From NCBI GenBank assembly GCA_948470475.1, contig OX419341.1:6154353-6218352 (forward strand): 64,000 nt of DNA. Reading direction: 5' to 3'. Source of the stretch: Galaxea fascicularis. Taxonomy: Eukaryota; Cnidaria; Anthozoa; Scleractinia; Euphylliidae. Both the position numbers and the translations under genes were made by a program. The notes beneath the pieces are model-generated. The model made no database searches. It worked only from the letters and a program-made list of their open reading frames with translations, and was not told where the DNA came from. This document shows positions 50,101 through 62,552 of this stretch, piece after piece. How positions within the stretch are numbered: the first letter of the stretch is position 1; each line of letters opens with the position of its first letter.

Positions 50101-50845
50101 TTCGTTTCTTTGTAAACACTTTAGTAAATCTGATACAGACGATTTGTGGTTGGTAATATCAGTTAATGACTCACAGTCATGTAAAAAGAGGGTCACTGGA
50201 CTAAACATGAATATTCGCTGTGTTATGACCAACCCTTGCAAACTCTTTCATTCATTTGGGCTTATTCAAACAAGCTGTATTTCAACTTTTTGTTGTAGTT
50301 GTTCAAACAATCAACAACAACAAACAATCGAACTCAAAAAATCAAATGCTAGGTTTTCTCGAGAACGTGAGCGTTTGACGGCAAAATGATTGTTTTTCTT
50401 TTTCCTTACTTTGACGTCGTTCATACTAATTTAGTTTCTGGAAGGTTCGCCAGCATTTTCCAAGTTAAATGTTGGGAAAGAGTTACAAAAACGAGAAGTT
50501 ATATTTTCAAATTACGTTCTCGTTAACGTTACCATCCTCGTTTCTTAAACTCCCAAATGGCCACAAACATTGCCACTGCTACATGCAAGATATAGTACAT
50601 ATACCATATCACAGAATGTCACATACATATATTTTGTCACAGTATGTAAATGAATTTACAGTTTGTATATAACATTTATAAAATGAATTTACATTCAAAT
50701 AAATACACAAATGATTTTTATGAATGATATTTGTGAAATGGTCAGAAATTCGATACTAAAATTAATTAATTAATTAATTTCATTAAATGGTGGCTATATA
50801 TTTAATGTTACCCATTTGCCGACTTGAGTGGTTTTCTCCACTGGG
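47180..50845. other. Coral intergenic DNA
   Basis: A 106-codon minus-strand frame at 47464-47784 with a Cys cluster (RHDPFCDNSRCFEGIGRC) is unassigned and weak. A long G tract is at 47948-47969. No other gene supported. Confidence 0.35.
48851..49000. mobile_element. SINE-like repeat with tRNA-type end
   Basis: The segment from GAGAGGAAAACCAGAGTACC onward matches a repeat I recognise from several invertebrates; it ends in a reversed B-box (GGGAATCGAACTCGGG). Confidence 0.45.
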
Positions 50846-52039
50846 CTATCCTAGCTTTCCAAAAATTACTCCTCTTTTCCCATTAGCGCGTTGTAAGTGA
50901 TGTATCTTATTCCCGAACGGCCTGTATGGAGATTTTCCCTTCTCTCGAATTTCTCGCTTGCCTGAACATCCCCATCTGTTGCAAGGAGGCCTATACCAGC
51001 GTCTTACTTTCTGATTCCATACTGTATCAAGAAGGCCCTCTTTGTGGTTATACGCAGAACCTGAAACAGTATTGATCGGATTTTTATAGCTATTCCTGGA
51101 AAATAACTTTGAAAGGAATCGAATTTAATATTGTTTTTCCTCTTGCAATTTGATATCAGGAAACTACAAAATCAGATGATGGTAAATTCATGTGTTTGTG
51201 ATAATAATGTTGATGGCGTTAATACACAAAAGAGTTATGTTTCGATTGGCTCAAAATGTCGCTGAAAAAAAGAAGATGAGTTTGATCAAATCGGGCAGCT
51301 GAATTGTTAACAAAAAAACGTTGCCTGCAGTGTTGCACCTCAAAAAAGTATCCCATATAATATATCCGATTCTTAGTTTTGCAGTTTTGAAAACTAAGAA
51401 TGTTTTCTTTTTCTTAACAATACTCCTCTTTGGGACTATACAATTATCGTTCAGTTTACATTAATTGACGTGTTAACAGTAATTTTAACTGAATCTCAGT
51501 GCATGGTTGTATTTCATAAAAGCACAAAGAACTTCTTGATCAGCAAACAATTTGAATGTAGTTAATCTGATAAACACTCAAGTTCTATATGACGCTGTAC
51601 CTGCTATCAAATTAATTGTTTTGAATCGGTACCAAAACTGCAGGCGTGGTCCCTTTTTTTTTTTTCACAGCCATTAAAGCTGTGACGGTTCTTTTTTTTA
51701 TATATATATATATATATATAGCTATTAAAATTGAGACTGCAACAATCCTATTATTTCTACTTAATTTCGCTAGCTTCCTAACTTAGGCCTACAGTCAACT
51801 AAACATTATCGGTTACAAAAGGTAGTTAACAAAAGAACATTTTTTTTTCTGTAAGCAAACTGTGTGTGAATGATGCATATGAAAGAAATCATATGTGAAC
51901 TGCGGTTATGGAATCAAATGAAGAATGATCGTCGCAGTTGTGATCGCAATTTTGCAATTGCGTAAAGAAGCCTGAAAAAAAAATTCAGGACTCCAACGGG
52001 GCTTGAACCCGTGACCTCGCGATTCCGGTGCGATGCTCT

Positions 52040-52074
<35 letters not shown>

Positions 52075-53219
52075 AGGTCAATTTTTTTTTCAAGCCCCGT
52101 TGAAGCCTGATTTTTTTTCAGGCTTCTTTACGCAATTGCAAAAATTGCGATCACAACTGCGACGATCATTCTTCATTTGACAAACAGTGTGTATCAAAAA
52201 CAAACGCAAAAGATAGGATATGCCAACACTTACAACAAGCAAGTTTCATATGCAAAACAATTAGTTCTAACGATCTTTTTTTAATAAGCGTTGATTGTGT
52301 TGTCCTTCAGCGCCATACATTTCTCTTTTATATAAAGACGTCTAGTTTTGGAGCGTTCTTTTTTTTTTCGCGATTTGAGCCTGAAAATGTTCTTAGGCCA
52401 TCTTAAGTTACATGGTATCCAAAATGCTCGCGCAAACCAACTGCTGATAAATCTAGCTTTACAAAAAGCATTGAACATAGAAGTTCACAACGCGACATCA
52501 AGTCACCAGATTTTGCAGTGAAAACGCAGAAAAAGTTCGATTCGGAAAAAGTACATACTTCTCATTTAAGAAAATTAATGAGCAAAATAAAGATGTTCTT
52601 AACTGACTCTCAGCCTGGGTTTTTTTCCAAGTCTGTTCTTAAAATTTGGGTTAATCTCAGCCTCAAAGTTCTCATAGAAAAAAAAGTGTGATTGGATGAT
52701 TGAATATTCGAATGAGGCCTTAGTTAAGCTACTATGTTACGGTTTGCCGGCTCCAAACTTTCGATGATCCAATATTTTCCATCACTACATCACAGCTCGC
52801 TATCAAACCTAGTATATATTTATTTATTATATTATAGTTTCTATCCCTGCTGATGCCGTGGACTGATCGGCGAAAGGTTGAAACAACAACACAGTAGCTC
52901 AAGGTCCCATTCGGATATTCAATTCTTTTTTTTTTTAGCTAATTCTGTTGTTTTCCTTTACAGTTGTTCAGTCATGTTTTTATCTAAACTTCAAGGTTTA
53001 GTATAAATCATCTGGTCATAATTAAGTCAGCAACATGTTCGTACCTTCAGACAAGCCTTCATTGTGAATCTTACTCCATTTTGCTGATTTTTTATCCTCT
53101 CTCGAAGCTATCCCATTGGAAAAAACGCAAAGAATGAAAAAAGAGAAAAAGAAAGACACGAACAAAAGATTAGACGCCATTAGAAAGACCAGGCGACGGA
53201 CAGTCAGTGATTCTTGCAT
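50846..53219 (-). CDS. Neuropeptide-like precursor B (two exons)
   Basis: Exon 1 is 53045-53219, exon 2 is 50846-51060, spliced in phase 1 with GTACGA and ACTGTTTCAG sites; the joint gives about 129 residues without a stop. A hydrophobic signal segment (LLFVSFFFSFFILCVFS) starts the protein. In exon 2 the dibasic VRR precedes WYRPPCNRWGCS, followed by GKR, so processing would yield an amidated 12-mer with a six-residue Cys ring. A second GKR lies near the end (RANGKR). The ring size (C-x4-C) is like vasopressin or urotensin peptides, but the sequence is different and I do not assign it to them. The intron of about 2 kb contains a tRNA-bearing MITE. Confidence 0.6.
51698..51720. repeat. (TA)n microsatellite
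   Basis: About 11 TA units in the intron of precursor B. Confidence 0.85.
51870..52180. mobile_element. Palindromic MITE carrying a tRNA-like gene
   Basis: Arms with GATCGTCGCAGTTGTGATCG and GCGTAAAGAAGCCTGAAAAA on both sides match the palindrome at 26592-26810. Here the centre holds a whole tRNA-like sequence. Confidence 0.65.
51988..52059 (-). tRNA. tRNA-like gene within the MITE
   Basis: Seventy-two bases with A box (TAGCTCAGTTGGTAGAGC), B box (GGTTCAAGCC), an acceptor stem with wobbles and an intact T arm. The anticodon stem has a mismatch and position 33 is C, so the anticodon is uncertain and this is probably a tRNA-derived repeat, not a working tRNA. Confidence 0.55.
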
Positions 53220-55253
53220 GTAACCTTGGATTTGTAGCACGCATTTATGTAGTGGTTGTTGCATCCGGTGCCACAAAAAAGGATTATTTGCCCTTTTCGC
53301 GGTAGTGTAAGAAGCTTTTGTTCTGTTCTCTTACACAAAACCGATCAATGCATCTTGCGATTCAGTGTAGGGTTACGCGAGACATCATGTTCTGTCACAT
53401 CACTGGGTCCAACAATAGCCTATTACCGAGTACATAATATTGTTTAAGTATCTTGAAAGTGGAAGTTTTCAGTGATATGCAATGACAGGCGAGGAAGAAG
53501 CTGCCTAAGAGAGCGCAATTACTTAAATTTACAACAAAGAATTTGAAACAACGAATTAAAGAATCGTTGTCGAGGAAATAAGATTATTGTAAACATCTCC
53601 TAACTTTCAGCTTTTCATTTTAATTACTAGGAAAAAATTGCGTTTTCCTTGTTGACACGTTATTCCCACTGTATATTTGACACTAAATAGCCAGGCGTTT
53701 CCAAGCATTGTTTCAGAAACTATCATGTATTTCATTTTAATTCCAAAGAAGTAAACTCTTTTACTAATCCTATTATAAGTGCTCTTCTTTTTACAGTGTT
53801 ATTTGATCGTAAAAAGCCTTTTTCTTTTTTAATTTAACGTGGTTTAATTGCATACGGAAAGAAACGGATCACTTTAATTAAGGCTTTTAACCGGATAATC
53901 ACCGACGATTCAAAATTGTCTACACAAGCACTTTTGTTTAATAGTTTAAAACTCTCGGAAGTCGGCCGGTGCGGTTGAGAGTTGCTCCGTACTCTAACAA
54001 CCCCACATTATGTTCAACCATTTATGAAACGAGTGTTCTGATATGAAAATTAAAATTAAAATTTGAGTGATCGAAACATTGAGAGACACAACAGTGCAAT
54101 GTATCAGCGCTGCCGATGATTCTGTTTGAACGAAGAAAAAATCCCCAATTCTGTCCATCAATTAGAATTCACTCTGTCATTCTTGTAAGCAAAGCCCACT
54201 TGTGAAGGAAGAGCGTAAGTTGTTTTACTGATGGAATAATGAACAATGCAATCCGCAGAAGAAAGATGACTTCTCTATGTTAGCTGACGTCCCCTCTGAC
54301 AAGTTAGCGCACTCTACCGGTTAAACACGCGGAAATTAATTTCATAAACTCTTTAGCAAGCGGTAACATCTGACGCATTTGATGTTTGTTAGGCCGATGC
54401 CTTTTATTCTACATCAGTCAGTTCTATTTTGGTTGCAAAGTGCATTTCCTTTCACTGGCTGCTACATTTTAAAGTTGTCGCGAGAAAACAAGCCGCAGTC
54501 CGCTTTCAGCGCGGGCGGAGCAGCAAGTGCTGGGTCTCAATTTACTCACAGAACAAAAGGTCCCCCCCCCCCCAAAAAAAAAAAAAAAAAGAGAGAGAGA
54601 ACACGTTCGAGACATGGCTTGAAATATTGTCATTGCATCAACCGAAGAATTGGTATTTTGCTTTCCTTCGTTTGCCTTGCTCGTCTTTGTTTACACGTAC
54701 AGGCGTCTGTTTCACTGCGGACACATGCATTTACGTAGCCATTGGGTTCTTAGTGAGGTACATCGTCGTTTCCAGCGTATGTGTATGTTGGACGGCGAAA
54801 ACAAGAACTCTTGTACAAAAGAGTAATTGACTGAAAGCTGCTTATTCTTTTTATTGTCTGGATACAAAGTTCATGCGAAAATGTTTTGACTTCCCAGTTT
54901 GAAAATAAACGCACTGATATCTCAAGGCTCTCTAGCATTCCTCTTCAAGTTGAACCCTTTCCGAGTTGACTGCGGAGGTACCAGATAACCGGTGTGTAAG
55001 GTTATATATTCCATAACATTTGATTAATCCCTTTGCAACACAGAGAAGACTAGAGCATTTGAACTTTTGTCAAACCCTGAAGAAATTACTTGGAATCACA
55101 AACGTTTTTATTCAAGACAACAAATGCATTCAGGCCTATTTTGTTATCCGATAACAAGGTAATTTATACGGTTGCTTGCTAACAAAGTACACTATTTTTT
55201 AAATATTTAAGCACGGAGGACTTAAAGTATGTTCATGGTTAATTTCTTGTAAG
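53220..55253. other. Coral intergenic DNA
   Basis: A C-tract followed by an A-tract at 54566-54590 creates frames at 54379-54830 that I consider spurious. No gene supported. Confidence 0.4.
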
Positions 55254-55854
55254 TCAGTTATTATCGGTATAGTCATCACATCCTGGAATGCTTGGATCTT
55301 CGCAAATTTGTCTCATCATCGGCTGGAACCGACTTTGCGTCTTCTGAAATGAAAATTTTTAAATAAGCATTTGTTAATTGTCAGAGCCAGGCTAAATTAA
55401 AATTTCGAATCACAGCACTCTGTGTTTTTTTTTAATCTATTGTCTGTAGCTTTTATTGTAATCGAAACGGCAAGAATATCCCCACCACACACCTGACCAC
55501 ATTTACCGCTGCTTGGCTGATTTCATCGGAAGGAAATATAACATGGAATAATCGGATGGCTGAGAAGAGCAAGTAAATGTTGGTTATACGGTTAAGATTT
55601 TCATAATCAGGGTTATGTCTTTTAATTTTTCCACTCGCTCTCTTCTTTCAAAAACAAATAGGGCGTTGTTTCAAAAATAAACCCTTTTGACCAAATCAAT
55701 AAAACGAAACCTTCTATTAATTTGCCAACGCCTTAAATAAAAAAAACGCATTCTCAGTCCGTTAACTGCAGACACTATTTATTATTATTGTATTTACTGT
55801 GTATTTTTAATATTTTTTCACGGTAACTTAGGATATGTATTTTAACCTTTGATT

Positions 55855-55885
<31 letters not shown>

Positions 55886-56698
55886 TATTATTACTACTAC
55901 GAGCGGCACGAGCACATTACGCTGATACAGACGCTGATACGCTGATCTTCTAAAAGCCTGTCATTAAGCTTCATGTTAAAAAATATCGTCTTCCATGCCA
56001 AAATTTCCGGCGTCAGTTTTGAGTATGATTGCTTGCATTTGAAAAAGTGCACTTTGTTCCTCCCGCCTGGCTCTCCAGTTTTACGACACCTCCTGTTGAA
56101 GGTGGACGGCAAATGTTGTTTGATGTTCACAATCATTCAATAACACTTTGTTTTTCTAAATTTCCTTTGTTCTGTTACATGCAAGAACGCCCATAAATGA
56201 TAATACGTCTCTCCAGCTAACTAATACACTGAAGTTAATCTAGCGTCGTAGGTCAAACAGCTAAGTCGTCTTTTTAATATGATCACCTTTAGCTATACAA
56301 GAACTAGTTTTCAACTACCCAACATCGAAAACCAATATATGAAAATTAAAAGGGTTAAATTTAAAATACGTGACTGAGGTATCACATCATTTCCCCAAAA
56401 AATCATATTTTAGATATGATTTAAAACACGAGATACAAAATATTTATTCCTCCCTAAGGAACGCAAAAACAAATTGTCTTTTTTTCGCAAATTTTTTTTT
56501 CAGGATGAAGTTAAAAAATTACCAATTTGAAGTTATTACCTTTAATTCCTTTGTGTTCCCAGTTTCCCAGTCTCTTTGCGTTTTTCTTCTCCTGCGATTG
56601 TGCTCTCCAAAGCCGTGAAGAGCTTCTGTGTAAGGCACGCTCCCAAGATGAATAACAAGACACAAAACAACCAAGACAGCTATCAGTGAACAGTGCAT
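55254..56698 (-). CDS. Secreted peptide precursor C (two exons)
   Basis: Exon 1 is 56540-56698 (53 codons), exon 2 is 55254-55343 (29 codons and stop), phase 0 with GTAATA and TTTTCATTTCAG sites. A clear signal peptide (LIAVLVVLCLVIHLGS) is followed by HGFGEHNRRRRKTQRDW, with a tetrabasic site. Exon 2 reads RFQPMMRQICEDPSIPGC and then DDYTD. The block RQ[IL]C-x7-C-[ED]-x-T is shared with precursor A, as are the two-exon plan and intron phase, so the two are probably old paralogues. Function is unknown; an additional exon between the two cannot be excluded. Confidence 0.55.
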
Positions 56699-59600
56699 GG
56701 TGGTAACTTGTGCCTTACAGAGAACTGAACTAACATTGACACAAGAGAAGCCCAGGTCCCATTTTATCGTTTCTCTGTCCGCTTACATAACGTTGTTAAA
56801 TGTCTTAACGGAATATCTTCTAATGTAAAAAAAAAAAAAAGTTAAATATTTGACCAGTCCATATCATTTAATTCATTGCACTTTGGTGAATTAAATAGCT
56901 TATGCTTGTTTATCCAGTTGGGGTAGACAAACAACCATTAATTCAAGTTCACTTTTGTGATGCTGTAGCTGAATTTACGCAGGGTCGATTTCGCTTCATA
57001 TTTTTCATAGTTTGTGCGATATATGCGTTTTAGTATATTGTCTCTCGTATATGGTAACGGATGCTCTGACGACCTATATTTTCAAAGTATTCCTTTTCAT
57101 TTCTCTTGACACGTCTTTCTTTTTTATCACAAAAGTAAATGTACCCGTTTCTATTTGTTTTTACTCCGTCTTAATCATTGTGCTTTAAAGTCTATTTTGC
57201 GGCAGTCAGTTTTATTTGTTCAATTTATGAAGCGGCCATTTAGTCTCAATATCATTTCGCTTTATGACTGATGTAATGAATGTCATCGGTTCAGTTTTGC
57301 TTGTAATCCTCTTAACGGCGCAGCAAACTATGGTAATATAGAAAACTATACTTTGTCATGACTAGCAACGCAAAGAGCAGCCTTCATCGCAAACAGCCAG
57401 TCCACAAAAATAAGATGCGTGAAGTCACTGAAGTAACGCGTGTAAACGGGAGTCCATCTTAAAGGCGCGTATTAAAGGCGTGTTCAATGGTTAATCAGAT
57501 ATATTCTTTTGTTTGGTAATTAAAGTAAAGAAAAGAAATAGAACTTACAAAAAGACGAAATATACCGCAAAAAAGCTTCCAGAATCTCAAACTATCAATA
57601 GTTAGAATGTAAGCTATTCGAAAAAAAAAGAAGAAAAAAAAAAACATGAGTCAGCACAAGAAAACATATTGTCATGTTTGTCTTGAAATACACAACGGAA
57701 AGTCTATTATATACTTTAGGGGACGTTTCTGTGAAAAAATCTGCGAGTCGAGTCAAAATGTTCTATGGAGGGTGGCGTGGTTTTGTTTTTAGATCTGTAA
57801 TCATACTATTAAAAACGAAACAATAAATTTACGCGTTTAGGTACATTGCGACGATATTCCACAACGGGAAGACTCAGTCTAGCCATAAGAAAAACACAAT
57901 TCCTTAAATTTGATGGTTGTGCAATTTATCTAACCGCACCTCATTATACTTAGCGACAGCACGGCCCTTTTTATTTGTAATTATTGAATTCCAACTTTCC
58001 GTTGCCTTGTTAATTCAAACAGAACTAGCACTTTGTGCAAATCCATTATGGACAGCCAAACGGCGGCATGGGAAACTTTTAAAAGCGAAAACAAATTAAA
58101 CGAGAACGATGCATAAATTTTCCACAGTTAGATGTTATTCACGGCAACGTTCTAAAATCAGATTTGGAAACGAATAATGATTTTTAACAATAACAGTAAC
58201 TGATTTGTTGTAGAACTATAGATCCCATTTATTACGATTCACCCCCCCCCCCCCCCCCCACTCTTAAGAAGAGTGAAAACATGACCATTTAAATATATTG
58301 TGTGATATGATCTAGAAAAACAATTACTATATTGTAGTTTAGAAATTAGGTATTATGCCAATACAGTTTGCAATGCAGCGGCGTCATTACAAGTTTTCAA
58401 GGCAGTCTTCTTGAGTAATCTTTTAATCATTTTACTCAGAGATGGAGGTAGAAGTCTTTTAATCTGAAAGATGCCTGAATTTGAGTTTTGCGAGATACTC
58501 ATAAAATACTCAAACGAACTGTCCAGCCCGGCAGACTTAGTGCAATTTGTACATCCGAGACGGCTGAGTTGGGAGGCAGGAAGGCCGAGTGGTTTAGGGC
58601 GCTGGGTTCAAATCCCGCTCTGGCCACTAGCTGGTGTTGCTCTGGGTAAGTGCCTGGTTCAACTCCTCGGTCATCCTTGTAGATAGTAAACTGCCCGTCC
58701 GCAGATGTTTTACCCCAGACAAGAATATCTGACTGATGAACGTGCAAACAGATAGAAGAAAATTAGCTATCGTATGTCTAAGGAAGCAATGCCGCCATTC
58801 TGCCAAATAAATACTTTTACCTCCCAAGGACGGAATTAGCTCGGCGGCCTTTTGGTCCTTTTGGTTTTTCCCGGTAATAAGAATAATTGACTATTTGCCA
58901 TTAGGCTGCAGCTCCCGTTTCTTTCATCAGGTGGCATTAAGACAATTAAGTGGAGTTGGTAGAATTTTCATGCTGCTCAGAAGATTCGTAAATGTCATGA
59001 GGGAAATGATTCTTTTACAATAGCCTCCCACGAAGATGGCAAACGGAAAGCAAGTTATGTTATCAGTTAACATGATCATCTGTCCCTGATTATTGAGCCC
59101 GTTATCAACATAGCCCTTTTTGGAACCTCTATTTTACATCTTTATTCCTCTTATAAAAAATATATTGTCTCCATTTTAAATTGTATGGATGGCAATTATT
59201 CAGTGCCAATAAGACGGCTTTATTCAATCGATAAGAATGAGATCATGGAAAACGTTTATCTTATCAAAAGTGAGGACTATTTTTTTCTCGCTTTCCACCC
59301 ATTCCGCCTTCGACCTGCCACTTTTAGCTGTGAATCAGATCAGATATTTTTCGCACATTCCTGCATTAACCGTTTAAAGTCCTTCCAAGTGATGATCTCG
59401 ACAATTCTTCTTTATTCTTTCTTTGTTTGTTTTATGGAGACCTGCAATGAAATAAACCTGCAATAGAATCTCCATGTCTTCTCTCTCATGCTTGATGTCA
59501 TTATAGTTGAGTAGTACTGGGACTTGGGATGGAGTCAATTGTAAGTTCGTGAACCCCCCTCCCAGGCTGTGTAGGGGTCATGTGACCAAGCTAGCGATGT

Positions 59601-60847
59601 GCTTGCCATTCGCCTCGATTGATTGCTTTTGACTCTGTCCTCCTGCCCATGTTCCCTCTTCTTGTTCTTGCATTGTAGCTACTTTTGAGGTGTTTTTCTT
59701 GGCCCACATCTTTACTGGGCAAAACTATTGTATCAGAATTTATTCATGGACTTAATGCTTCCATAAAATTCGCCTATGGACGTTTTTTCCATAGCCATAT
59801 TAGTTCAATTTGCCCACAGAGCTCAGGCAAGGCAGCACTAAGGGATTTAGTCTGAGGGCAAAGAGAGAAGGCATAAATCATTTAGTACATGTATCAGACC
59901 ATAGCGAGGAAGCCGGCACGCGTCCTCTTTGATCTGACTCACTCGACCAGCCTTTGAATCAATCTTTAGTTAACTGAAGGAAAATGCATATCACATTTGA
60001 AGAGCTTGACTCAAGGCCAATGCAATACAGTTTTTCCTCATTATCTAGCTGATTCCAGAAGACGGATAAAATTGAGGTTATTGCGTTGAAAAGTAATCTT
60101 CATGAGTCTTCAAGAGACTGTTATAATGATCGGCTAGGAAGTCGGGCTAGCACATCAGACATAGTGACATGGCGGTAAACCTCCCGTCCCCGTTTGATTT
60201 TCTTCGCTCGCTCTATCTCGTTCGCGCGCCTCCACTATCTGAGTGCCTGAAACAGGCCAACAATGTTTGTATTAGATTAGCTGAACGAGTAAAATACGAA
60301 AATGTAACAGTTGGAGTATCAGTGAAGATTCTTGGAACCTGATCGCCGTGAAGGTGGACCAGTTTACCATTCGTACAATGGACTTTACCATTATTTAAAG
60401 CCGGTTAAGACGCCTTCACATGATTTAAAATTTGGATATACTTGTAGGTGGACTTCCTTAAAGAATGAAAAATGATAAAACTAAAAACACAGACCTCGTG
60501 CTGCGTGTTTTAATAAACAACAACATTCAAGAAATATTTTTTTAAAACATTTTCTAGCTTGTAAAGTTCAGTCATATATATCTTTGTGATAAAAGCGTAA
60601 TCAGTCATTATTGCTTAAATCTTTGAAAATGACAAGTTCAAGACATCAAAGTTTTGTTCAAAAACTGTCGTCAATGTGGATCAATGTCAGTAGCCGAGCA
60701 AAGTAAACTGCGCACCTGCCCCCCCCCCCTATAATTCAACATTAAAGCTAACTTAAAAGTTATTATAACTTGTTGGGTTAGGGGAGGGGTAGGTGCGTCG
60801 TTGCTCAGCTACTGTTTTTGGTAGCCTCTACACCCCGCCACTAATCA
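56699..60847. other. Coral intergenic DNA
   Basis: Contains a poly(C) run at 58240-58259, a SINE at 58575-58740 and AT-rich sequence. No gene supported. Confidence 0.4.
58575..58740 (+). mobile_element. tRNA-derived SINE
   Basis: AGGCCGAGTGGTTTAGGGCG (A box) and GGGTTCAAATCCC (B box), closely spaced through loss of the anticodon arm, then a body CTGGTGTTGCTCTGGGTAAG. Confidence 0.55.
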
Positions 60848-62552
60848 GAATGAGCGGATCGCAGTTTTTGAAATGGCTTTTCGGGCCCGAAAAGTTTACG
60901 GGACTTTCGAGAAACGCGTGCCAGGGGCCCGTTTCTCGAAAGTCCCGTAAACCTCTCGGACACGTAAAACTATTTCAAAAACCGCGATTCGTTAATTCTA
61001 AAAAGCTGGCCTTTAACTATGATTTCAAAGAACAAAAGGGCAAATTTGTTGCAAAATTTCATTCCTGGAAACGTCTTTGTTTTTGAGATACGTAGGAAAT
61101 TATAGCACCCGAAATAGGCCCGAAAAGTTTCGGGAGTTTCAAGAAACGGACCCCAGGCCACCAACCCCATCTTCTTTCCCTTGCACTGTTACTCTGGCTT
61201 GATCGAATTTTAGTCTTCCCTTTTTCAATGTATAAGCTGAATTTAGAACAACTTGTGAGAAAGCAGAAAGCTGCGGCTTAGAGAAATTCTCCCGAGCCAT
61301 CACCATTTTTGCCTGTGTTAAAAGTAGGGAATTTAAGATACTACACTTCCGTCCGATAGGACGCTTATAGATTACTCTCACATAACGCAAACAACACTCA
61401 ACATGGGCCCGTCGTGCTTCTGGGACGGTGTGTTTTCCTGGAGTTTCTCGTAGTCGAGTAGTTTTGCTTGATTCACCCTGTCGGTAAAGTGAAAGTATAT
61501 GGTAGCAAAAATTTTGATTTCATTCATGAGACATCATTTGGCCAGTACGATCTTTGTCTGGCTAAGTTATGTTTACTTTCCAGTCCAATGCAGCTGTTTT
61601 TATTGCTAAGTCCATGGCAGAGGGAGAAAGCTGTTCAGAATTATAAAAGGAAGATTATAGCCGTATTTTTTGTGATGAATTTTCTTTTAAAGCTACCTGA
61701 AGCGATGTCTGGACTTAAAAGTGGTGTTGGATGTTTAGGTGATGTTCAGCTAGGGGAATTTCAGGGGGTGAAACGCGTTCTAAATGAAATAACAACCTTA
61801 AAATCTATGCAATGTTCTGTGCTTTTTTTCTATTACCATTAGCCCAAAAAATATTTTTCAATTCAACCAACCTTGTAAGTTGTAGAAAAAAAATAGACCA
61901 TGGTCGTCCTCTCAATTTCAAGTACAGTATGTACTGGGTTCGTAAACCTTTGAATAAGGTCAAGATACCGACAGGGATATGCCAACTACCTCAATAGAAT
62001 GCAAAATCCCTCAATTTCACCCCAAATGGCGCCCTAAGAGCAAATAAATCTTGCTGGAACTTGTAAGGCTTCGGTTGCTACTGGAATGCCGTCTCCTAAC
62101 ACCGGATTTGCACTCGCTCAAATCCAAAGAGTTCAAATTCCTTATATATAATAAGAAACTCTTCTTCACTAATAAACCTTCTGCAAGGGCAATAACAAGC
62201 GTATTTCTGACCTCTTCGAAAGACGACATGTCCATCTGACCGTAATCTCTCCTTTGCAGAACTCTAAACCGGGAAATTTTCGGGCGTTTTTAACGTAGTC
62301 GTCCGGGCCTGGCGTGCGTTTCTCGAAACCCCCCAAAACTTTTCGGGCCTATTTCGGGTGCCACAATTTCTTACGTATCTTAAAAACGAAGACGTTTCAA
62401 GGCATAAAATTTTGCAACAAATTTGCCTTTTGCTATCTTAAAAACATAGTAAAAGATAAGCTTTTTAGAATGAACGGGTCGCAGTTTTAGAAATCATGGC
62501 TTTTCGGGCTCGAAAAAGTTTCGAGACGTTCGAGCTCGAGAAACGGGCCCCA
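60848..62552. mobile_element. Foldback element with long inverted ends
   Basis: 60848-60993 is itself a palindrome with CGGGCCCGAAAAGTTTACGG arms. The 60990-61155 stretch recurs in inverted orientation at 62300-62480, bracketing about 1.15 kb. The inside has a 124-codon frame (61468-61842) I cannot assign. The CCCGAAA-type ends are a dispersed cnidarian repeat. Confidence 0.55.

Noticed and set aside
54379..54830. Two overlapping ORFs
   Set aside because: Both run through a C-tract and A-tract that encode Pro/Lys runs by chance.
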